The position numbers and the translations under genes were made by a program. A DNA stretch of 64,000 nucleotides, taken from assembly GCA_029168955.1 (NCBI GenBank), contig JAPDOI010000711.1, positions 62,001-126,000 of the forward strand, written 5' to 3'. The notes under the pieces are model-generated. The model searched no databases. It was not told the DNA's origin and worked only from the letters and a program-made list of their open reading frames with translations. This stretch comes from Aplectana chamaeleonis (taxonomy: Eukaryota > Nematoda > Chromadorea > Rhabditida > Cosmocercidae). Shown here one piece after another: positions 48,265 to 56,221 of this stretch (the first letter of the stretch is position 1; every line of letters starts with the position of its first letter).

Positions 48265-48780
48265 GCGATCAGTGATGACATTGGTAGCTGTATAATTTCT
48301 CTATGTAATAATAATGAAATGGTGATCACAATATTGAATGAATTCGAATAGGTTTTGAATTCCAACTGAAATGGTGTAAGGAGTCGTCTGTAAATACAGC
48401 TTTTTGGACATTTCCTGTCTTCGCAGCAGCATAGGGATGTGAAAATTGGATGGAGACGTTTCAGTTTTTCAGTGGTACAAGAAGAAGCAATTCACAAACA
48501 CCTTTGTTAATCTATAAGTGTACAAAGGAAGAAAGCGTGGAGCTGCTTTTAATCAAATCGGGTCACCCGCGAGAGGAAGCGATGGGTGCCGCTAGCAACG
48601 CGTACCCGCCGATCGGACACCCCGCGCTACCATAATGGGGACCACCCCGGCCGTAGAGTTACGGATGTACCCAGAATTGGTCCCGCGGAGTATGCCGACA
48701 AAATGCCAGAGATAGATTCGTTGGGGTGGAGACAGCGGTCTGAGAGGTAAAGATTGTTTAAGATACCTGAGTGGGTAATG
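48265..48780. other. Unassigned spacer
   Basis: No supported gene or repeat. Confidence 0.35.
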
Positions 48781-50310
48781 GTGAAGGTTCCCTATAGACT
48801 TGCAACTTCAAAATTTGACGTTTTCTCAATCCTCTTTTTCTTGCATTCAGTATATTTTTCTTTTCAATCATTGATTTGAAACATTTTTTCGTTAGATGAC
48901 CTTCTTTTGAAATTCACTATTCCTGATGAAATGATCTGCCTAGGCCATGATAAATTTTCTTTGAGCTGTCTTGGAGTCAAAAATTTTCGGAAAATGTTTC
49001 CAAGCGAATTTTCAAAAACTACCCGTTCTTCGCTCATAAAATTTTTGCCCTTTAAGACGAATCTTTGAACGGAGCTGTTTCTAAAGTCTTCATGAAATTT
49101 TGCGTCGAATAATGTTTTCATGTTAAAAAAAAAACGTTTCCAGTCTCTCAGCCGATTTCAATTTATGAAGTAACGTTTTTTTCACCAAAAGCAATAAGTT
49201 TTTCGTCTATAACTTTTTTTACCATAGGAGAAATCTTTTTGGTGATAGTTGTTTTCGGAATTCCCATGAAATTCTGCATCGAATAGCGCTTTCAGTTTTA
49301 AAAAATACGTTCCCCTTCTACCAGCCGATTTCAGTTTATAAAGTGCATTTTTTATCGGTTTTTCGTCCATAACTTTTTTGTGCTTGGAGATAGACCTCTG
49401 GTGAAGGTTGCTTTCCGAATCTCGACGGAATTCTGCGTCGACTAGTGTTTCAAGTTTCGAATTTTTTTTTCTCGATCCGTCAGCCTAATTCATTTTACGA
49501 AACACCGGTTTTTCGCCTATAACTCTTCAACCGTTGAAGATAGTGTTTTGGTGAAGGTTGTTTTTGAAATCCACGTAAAATTCTGCGTCGAATAATATAT
49601 CGGGTTCCTAACTTTGCTCGCCCCATAAGCCAGCCAAGTCGGTGGAGCCGAGTCCCGTTGTAGGCTCCAGGAGAACTCTGCGTCTCCTACTTACACCATA
49701 GAGGCGAGAGCACCCCATGGAGATAACTGATAACTATAAAGCTCGGCTCCACCGACCTGGCTGGCTTATGGAGCAAGCAACGTTAGGAATCTGATATATC
49801 ATTCGACGCAGAATGTTACGTAGATTTCAAAAACAACCTTCACCAAAATCCTATCTTCAACGGTTGAAGAGTTATAGGCGAAAAACCGGTGTTTCGTAAA
49901 ATGAATTAGGCCTATTTTCCAAACTGGAAACACCAGTCGATGCAGAATATCATCGCGATGTCGAAAACAACCTTCACCAAAGGTCTATCTCCAAGCACAA
50001 AAAAGTTATGGACGAAAACCGATAACTTCAGGCGAAAAAAAAGCACTTCATAAACTGAAATCGGCTGGTAGAAGGGGAACGTATTTTTCCAAACTGGAAA
50101 CACCAGTCGACGCAGAATTTCATCGAGATTTCGAAGACAACCTTTACCAAAGGGCTATCTTTTAGGGTAAAAAAGTTATGGCCGAAAAACCGGCAGTGAC
50201 ACCCACCCAAACTTGAAACTGACTTGCATGACTGTTGGGTCATTTTCATTCCTTTTCGGGGCATTTCACCGGTTGTCCCAATGGTGAAGGTTCCCCACTT
50301 CATCTGCCCA
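48781..50310. repeat. Large palindromic array of about 150-bp degenerate modules
   Basis: Modules with the order CATAACTTTTTT, GGTGAAGGTTG, TTCTGCGTCGA and TTTCAGTTTATAAAGTG-like text repeat about four times toward the right (from about 48890, 49050, 49200, 49370, 49515) and inverted beyond the centre (49800-50210). The centre is an inner inverted repeat: CCATAAGCCAGCCAAGTCGG at 49622 against CCGACCTGGCTGGCTTATGG at 49758. Ends carry GGTGAAGGTTCCC at 48780 and 50283. Non-coding; minus-strand frames across it are frame accidents. Confidence 0.7.
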
Positions 50311-50324
50311 GGGGTGAAGGTTGG

Positions 50325-50612
50325 TGGAGTACTGTGTTTATCTGGGTCAAATCCGGGTCCGCAATTGCGTCTCAACACGCTTCGCGGCTGCGCGCTTTCG
50401 AGTCGGAAGGGTTTTCAGCGCTGCAGCCGCCTATCTGTTGACTCTAGGTGGGCTTTAGAAACTGGAAACTAAACCAAATTGAAGAAAACTGAATGAAAAA
50501 GTCATATCGAGTCGGCTTTGGCGCTGGAAGCCCGACTGACTCGAGCGCGTGCGGCCGCAAAGCGTGTCGAGACGCAATTGCGGACCGGGATTCGACCCAG
50601 ATAAGCACAGTA
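50325..50612. mobile_element. Inverted-repeat MITE
   Basis: GTACTGTGTTTATCTGGGTC at the left is answered by GACCCAGATAAGCACAGTAC at the right, and CCGCAATTGCGTCTCAACACGC by GCGTGTCGAGACGCAATTGCGG (each arm about 90 bp). No coding content. Confidence 0.75.
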
Positions 50613-50635
50613 CATGGCTTCACCCAACGAAGCTA

Positions 50636-50940
50636 TGCGCTATTGTAGGCCGTCGGTTTTTTTTGTGATGCCTCACCACGTTACGAAGCAAGCCGAAAGG
50701 TCTGCCTCCTACAAAATTTGCCTGGGGGCTTGAGTCCCCCAGGCCTTCCTTCCCTTTTGGGCCGTCGGGGTAATACCAAGACCTTGTTTTGCCCTTTGAC
50801 GACCATGAACCGGCCGACCACGCACCCCCCCCCCCGCGTCTCGTATACAGCGCGGGTTTGCACTAATCATTCAACATGTACTCTCGTGTTGGCCGTTCGA
50901 CGGTTGTTGGTCTGATACTAGGGAAATCGAACATGCCCAT
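50636..50940 (+). mobile_element. Truncated CTCAG-terminal element, family ii
   Basis: Internal part of the family seen complete at 32746-33308: CAAGCCGAAAGGTCTGCCTC, GCCTGGGGGCTTGAGTCCCC, CGCGGGTTTGCACTAATC and CAACATGTACTCTCGTGTTG. Both termini are absent; the right edge is cut exactly at a hAT terminus (50941). Confidence 0.7.
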
Positions 50941-51680
50941 CAGGGGTGTGCGGAAATTTCTGATATCTGTTTTCTGGCCGCTTTGGCCATTTTCTTTCTG
51001 TTTTCTGATTAAAATGGCAGAAATCAGAAAAAAAATCAGGAAAAATCAACGGAAACCAGCTCTGTGGAGCAGTGCAGCTTATTTAGCAACTTACGGCGCT
51101 TTGCTTTTGATTGTGTTGGATTCTGTGATACTGCTAAAGGCAGGGTATGCCATGAAAACGGTTGTTGTGCTATCCTTATGAGAAGGGAGATCTCGTCATC
51201 AGAGAAATGAACATAGGTGAAAAGTTGGAGGAAAAACGCTCAGGAACAAGATATTGCAGGTTGTCATCCTGCCCACAATTGACTATATTTCTATAAATGC
51301 TTGTTCTGCCGCCTTTCGTCCTGCTCTTACACCGCATTTTTACTTCTGCGAACCGGCAAATATCGCGGATTATCAGTAGAAACTGAGAAATGAGATGTTT
51401 GATAACGGTACCAGACATCTGATTTCTCATTTTCCTAATGATTTTCCACGGCATTTGCCGCTTCCGCAAAAGCATGGGTGTCGAACGGAAAAACCAGCGT
51501 TCATGAGAATTTTATTAGTTGGGGGCGCGCACACCCACCAAATAGCTGTTCTAACTTGTTTTTGTGCTTTTTCCTGCCACTTTCTTTTTTTTTCTCGTTT
51601 TTATGATGACCAGACCGGCATTCTCATGAAAAGAACTCAACAATCGATTTCATCGCGAAGTCTGCTCACTTTCTCGTAAA
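50941..51680 (+). mobile_element. Truncated hAT-type element (same family as 61456-62812)
   Basis: Starts CAGGGGTGTGCGGAAATTTC and parallels the inverted sequence of the complete element (CTGTTTTCTGGCCGNTTTGGCC, then GTGGANCAGNGCAGCTTATT). The right terminus is missing; it stops around CTCGTAAAG. Confidence 0.7.
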
Positions 51681-51685
51681 GTACT

Positions 51686-52340
51686 CAGACGAATATGAGG
51701 ATCGACTTCGCGCAACAATAGGCCCGACTTCGGAATCGGCGACGTTCCGACCGCATCATTGCGCGCGTTTCAACCGATAAACCGGCGCGGTCAGTACGGA
51801 CGTGTGCGCGTTCCGGGGCGGCATGCATGAACGCTGCGAAGGAGGCCAGGAAGCCGCTCCGCGTCCTCCGTGCGAAGCGTCGAGCCAGAGGTGACCCGAA
51901 AAACATGCCGTGCGCTTTGCGTAAAGACGCAACCTCACCACGCTCGGTGAACTCCCCGCCTAACTATTTTTGTTTTAAATTTTAATCATGCTTAACTTCG
52001 TTCTTTTCTGTTTTCTTCCTCATAGTTAATTATTTTTTTGAATTATTTTCCCGTTTGGCTCTAATGTTTCACAGAAATGAAGCCGTTCTAGATAAGGACC
52101 AAATCAAAAAACAGCTGATAGGCGTGGGGTTTGCTGTGCGTAGTGAGTTTGCGTCCCAACGTTAAGCGGACGGCATGTTTTTTTCGGGTCAGCTCTGGCT
52201 CGACGCTTTGCACCGAGGACGCGGAGCGGCTCCCTGAACTTCTTTGCAGTGTTCATGCATGCCGCCCCCGAACGCAAATCTGCAGCACGGCACTTCACGT
52301 TCGGACCGCGGGCAAATAAGAAACCACGGCCCCTGCCCAG
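51686..52340. mobile_element. Foldback element, possibly with a CTCAG end
   Basis: TACTCAGACGAATATGAGG at 51685 resembles the CTCAG termini. Arms 51800-51945 and 52140-52290 are inverse copies (GCGGCATGCATGAACGCTGC / GCAGTGTTCATGCATGCCGC; CCGAAAAACATGCCGT / ACGGCATGTTTTTTTCGG). No right CTGAGTA was found. Confidence 0.5.
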
Positions 52341-52424
52341 TGGGCGGAGCTCAGAACAGCGCACTACGCTAGCAGGGAACCCTCCAGTCGTGAGGCCTAC
52401 TACTGGCTGTTATACTCTCTAAGG

Positions 52425-52560
52425 GGTCGTTTATACTTCCGCCACCGAGCGGCGCGGCAGAGTTCATTTCTGTAATATTGATCACGCGGCGCTGCACAAT
52501 CAATATTATAGTGTTGCACTTCGCCGCGCCGCTCGGCGGCGGAAGTATAAACGACCCCTA
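52425..52560. mobile_element. PIF/Harbinger-type MITE, 136 bp, TAA duplication
   Basis: Inverted ends GGGGTCGTTTATACTTCCGC with GAGCGGCGCGGC inward, flanked by TAA on both sides. Confidence 0.8.
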
Positions 52561-52841
52561 ACAGCCAGCAGTGGAGATCACAATTTGGGGATACCCTGCT
52601 GGCGTGTTACATAAGATAATACAATGTTCAGACTTACAAATTTATTGATGAATGAATTACTTGATAGTACAAAAACAAGTGCTGAAACAATAATAGTACG
52701 AGAAATTCTTCCTCATACAGGAACAGAAATACTACATACAGAATTATACAACAAATGTTACAGTACATATCCAGCTTCATATTTTTCGAAATATGACTAA
52801 AACTCGCAAAAATCACCTATGAGAAAGATGAAGTACATAAC

Positions 52842-52990
52842 GTCGGCATGGATCGGGAAGAGACTTCCCGTGCACTGTTGAAGGTTGGCGCCAACTCGGT
52901 GCACCTATGTTATAGCACATGGCGCCGAGTTTGCGCCAATCTTCAACAGTGAACGCGAAGTCTCTTCACGATCCATGCCGACGTTATTTC
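52842..52990. mobile_element. Palindromic MITE (GTTGGCGCAAAC family), copy 5
   Basis: The most symmetrical copy: TAACGTCGGCATGGATCGGG mirrors the inverse of TCACGATCCATGCCGACGTTA, arms of about 70 bp around TAGCACATGG. Confidence 0.75.
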
Positions 52991-53233
52991 CCATGTCATA
53001 GCATTAGAATAGTTCATGTCGAGATTATTTCATTTTTCATATGTGAAAGTACATGTATAGAAACTTCGCTGTCTAAAAAATGATTGCGCTCGAACAAAGA
53101 ATGTTATTTCTGAAATACTCGAATCAACCCTCCGATTCATATATTTAAACGTCTGAAAACTATACTTTCATCTGATATCAAATACAGTCCACCACAAACG
53201 GAAAAAAGGCGGAGATGCGGTTGCGATAGACGC

Positions 53234-53702
53234 ACTAAAGCCCCTTTCACAGTTATTTTGCCCTCCGACGTGCAGCAATGCTATCCGACGTCGCGCGCGG
53301 CGCCCATTAGGCCTGTGGTAGAGCAACCGATAATATCGACCATCCCACCATCAACGGAGAAATTTCGCAGCGACGTCGAGCGCCGCATTGCGACTTCGGT
53401 CATCCGGCGTCGCACTGCGTCACTCCACGACGCCGCAGTCCTATCTTATAACGTGCCGGACGGCGTCGTCCGGCAGACTGTGAAAGACGCATTATAGGAC
53501 AGGGCTGCGACATCGTAGAGTGGCGGAAGGCGACGCCGGATGACCTACGTCGCAACGCGGCGCTCAACGTCGGTGCGAAACTCCTCCTTTGATAGTGGGA
53601 TGATCGAAATTATCGGTTGCTCTACCACAGGTCTGAAGGCGCCGCGCGCGACGTCGGATAGCATTGCCCGATGTCGGACGGCAAAAGAGCTGTAAAAGGG
53701 CT
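53234..53702. mobile_element. PIF/Harbinger-type MITE with CCGACGTCG iterations
   Basis: Ends AGCCCCTTTCACAGTTATTT and AGCCCTTTTACAGCTCTTTT (read inward), flanked by TAA on both sides. The arms contain repeated CGACGTCG and CGTCGCA motifs plus GGTAGAGCAACCGATAAT mirrored internally. No transposase. Confidence 0.75.
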
Positions 53703-53705
53703 TAA

Positions 53706-54264
53706 GTATAGGGTCGAATCTATTCAATATTCAAAATGGGTTTTGGTTTCCTCTTCCCTTTTTTGTTTCCTTCAGGTTCATATTTGTTAGATCCTATTGG
53801 GTGTTGCAGGTACAAGCTTCCTTTTGTGCGTGAAGGTATTTTGCATTTTTTTTTGAGCTGCAACGTTCCTTCCAAATCGATTCAATAAACCTCAAAAAGT
53901 TGATAAAAATATCGCCGTTTTCAAAGTTTTTTTCCACCGGAATTGTAAGTGAGGCTTCATTCATGCTATCTTTGAACATTCAAAATTTTTTTCTCACGAA
54001 TCTTGGTTTAAATCACTGAATTACCTGCAAGAATGGCTTGGAATAAGCTTCAGTACGTTCCACAATGAGAAAAGCCCCTTTCCGCAACAATCAACAAGAA
54101 AGAATTAAATACAGAGCAGAAAGAAACAAGGAGTAAGAAGGATAAACCAAGACTCAACTAAAGTACCAGCCGTTCGGCGAATCAATGACAAAATTTAGCC
54201 AAGAGTCAGTGTCAACCACATTCTTCGTACTTTCAGAAAGCTATCGAACTGCGACGCGATCGAC
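53706..54264. other. Unassigned AT-rich spacer
   Basis: No supported feature; it ends at the TA preceding element i copy B. Confidence 0.4.
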
Positions 54265-54542
54265 TACTCAGACGTTCGCTGTTGTCCACAGGACACGATT
54301 GAGATGTCACCTCACGCAATGCTCCCTGTAGACATCCAAAAGGGGCATGGATCGCCCCTCGAGAACTGCCCGTCGACCCCCTCCTTGGTGCCGTAGACAA
54401 CCTATCCGCGGGAACGCTTTTGCTGTAGACATCACATCGGAGGAGGATCTCCATCCCCGCTTCCGCGTCCACATCCTATCAACACCCTGTAGACCTGATA
54501 TTACCATCCCAGTGAAGCATCAACCGCTTTATGACGTCACCC

Positions 54543-55314
54543 CTTAAGGGCAGCATACACACTCACAAATATGGTGGAGGTAACAGCACAAACAGGACCG
54601 CACGGCTCCTACCATGTCGTCTACGACGTTTGAAGCGTCAAAAACCATCCAGGGTGACAATATGTGACAATGTTTGAGCAATCTTGCCTTCCATGTCTGT
54701 ATTTCCCACCCGTTCGAGTACAAGAATTAGAAATGGAACTTGAGAAAACATGTGATAAGATAGAGTGATAGCACTATCTCATGGGAGCGCACGAGAAAAA
54801 TAGCTTGATTTGCTTGAATGTAACATGTCTGCATACCAATTAACTCTCGTCCATTTTTGAGAATGCCGCTCTACTTTGGCTGACTTTTTGAAATGTTGTT
54901 TCTCTCTTGCATTCCCATTTGGTAATGCTATCACTCTAACTTATCACATGTTTTCTCAAGTTTCTTTTCTCATTCTCGTACTCGAATGGGTGGGAAAACA
55001 CTGGCGTGGAAGGCAAGATTGCTCAAAAATTGCCAAGTATATCCTGTTTCCGAGTGTGATTTATTTCCGTTCGTCGCGTGCGTCTGCGTGCGTACGCTGC
55101 GTCTCCTTCTCCCCACAATTTCTCGCTGTCTCTACCTTCGCTCCGCACAAGCGCGCGAGAGAAAAGAGTAAATCCGGCTCGGAACCAGAGGATATTGCCA
55201 TCCTGGATGGTTTTTGGCGCTTCAAACATATTTGACGATATGGTAGGGGCCGTGCGGTCCTATTTATGCTGTTATCTCGACCACGTTTGTGAGCGTGTAT
55301 GCTGCCTTTAAACG
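54543..55314. mobile_element. Foldback element with TTAA flanks, copy in element i B
   Basis: Counterpart of 41411-42064: GGCAGCATACACACTCACAA mirrors TTGTGAGCGTGTATGCTGCC. The right arm holds an inserted MITE of about 150 bp (ATATCCTGTTTCCGAGTG... with inverse GGCTCGGAACCAGAGGATAT). Confidence 0.6.
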
Positions 55315-55457
55315 GCGGTATGCCTTCTTTCGAAACTTGATGATGAGGCCCGATTTTCCTTATTTCAGTTCTAATCTGAGCGGAACAGAGAAATTGGACC
55401 CTCTCAATCAAATTTTCTAGAGAAAAACTAACATTGGCGTGGATCCTAATGAGACTA

Positions 55458-55479
55458 GGTTTAATTACCCAAGTTTGAG
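55458..55479 (+). other. SL1 spliced-leader sequence at the LINE 5' end
   Basis: All 22 bases match the conserved nematode SL1 (it starts GGTTTAATTACC and ends CAAGTTTGAG). Followed after 28 bases by the ORF1 ATG in context ACCATGC. It is not an SL RNA gene: no donor GT, Sm site or 5S context follows. It marks the start of the reverse-transcribed RNA. Confidence 0.93.
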
Positions 55480-55507
55480 GTATCGTACGATCGAGCATTC
55501 TGTCACC

Positions 55508-56221
55508 ATGCAAGCCAAGCAGAGAGCCGAGATTCAAGAGATGATCAACGAGACTGTGAAGGATGCGATGAATGGTCTGGTCGAACAAATGGTGAAGACT
55601 ATCGCAGATGCCTTGCAGCCCCTGATCCGCTCGATAACGGAAGCCGTTGGTGAGCTGACGAAGATGAGAGGAGTGGCGCCACCAGCACCTGCCGCCGGTG
55701 ACGCAGTTCGGCGAGCCGTTCCGGCGGCTACGCCGCAGGTGATTCCTTCTCAGGTCGTGATTATGGGTATGGTAGAGGAGAGCAATTTGCCGGCACACAG
55801 CCGGAGGGAGGCCGACGAGAAAACAGTGAGGGCCCTGCTCGATCATCTGGAGGTCGACGCCATCCCGACGACTGTGTACCGGATGGGATCCTTTGATAAG
55901 GAGAAGAAGCGTCCGGTGAAGGTCGCCTTCGCTAATCATCACGACGCCATTCAACTACTACGCAGCAGCTATAAGCTAAAACGTTCCAGTGACTGGGAAA
56001 ATGTATACGTACGCCCGTCGTACAGTTCGGAGTTGCGAGCTAAGCTCCGCGAAGCTCGCAGGTCGGACGAGGATGCGGTGATTTACAAAGGAAAGGTGAT
56101 GAGCAGAAGCGAGATCCCAAAAAAGGGAGGGCCGAGTCCGCCTGCGGGGGACGAGGCCGCCTCGTCGGTCTCCACCCCTCGGGCGACCCACCCTCCCACT
56201 CGCTTCTCCCCATCACAGTGA
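55508..56221 (+). CDS. LINE ORF1 protein (coiled coil and RNA-binding-like domain)
   Basis: The first ATG after SL1 is at 55508, giving 237 residues; an upstream GTG-initiated reading would include SL1 and host DNA and is rejected. Residues 1-60 (QAKQRAEIQEMINETVKDAM and on) look like a coiled coil. A central Pro/Ala linker precedes IPSQVVIMGMVEESNL, then VRALLDHLEVDAIPTTVYRM, KRPVKVAFANHHDAIQLLRS and VYVRPSYSSELRAKLREAR. This is the layout of LINE ORF1 RNA-chaperone domains. The C-terminal 35 residues are Pro/Gly-rich and overlap ORF2. It probably forms the LINE RNP. Confidence 0.8.
   Translation: MQAKQRAEIQEMINETVKDAMNGLVEQMVKTIADALQPLIRSITEAVGELTKMRGVAPPAPAAGDAVRRAVPAATPQVIPSQVVIMGMVEESNLPAHSRREADEKTVRALLDHLEVDAIPTTVYRMGSFDKEKKRPVKVAFANHHDAIQLLRSSYKLKRSSDWENVYVRPSYSSELRAKLREARRSDEDAVIYKGKVMSRSEIPKKGGPSPPAGDEAASSVSTPRATHPPTRFSPSQ

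Noticed and set aside
50585..50600. GGATTCGACCC and GGGTTCGACCC (62863) as tRNA B-boxes
   Set aside because: No A-box, acceptor stem or cloverleaf could be drawn around either; the first is inside a MITE arm.
55458..55479. SL1 match as part of an SL RNA gene
   Set aside because: No donor GT directly after the leader, no Sm-binding site and no snRNA-like stem-loops; it is fused to LINE sequence.
55439..55507. Upstream GTG extension of LINE ORF1
   Set aside because: It would include MITE sequence and SL1; the ATG at 55508 in context ACCATG is the natural start.
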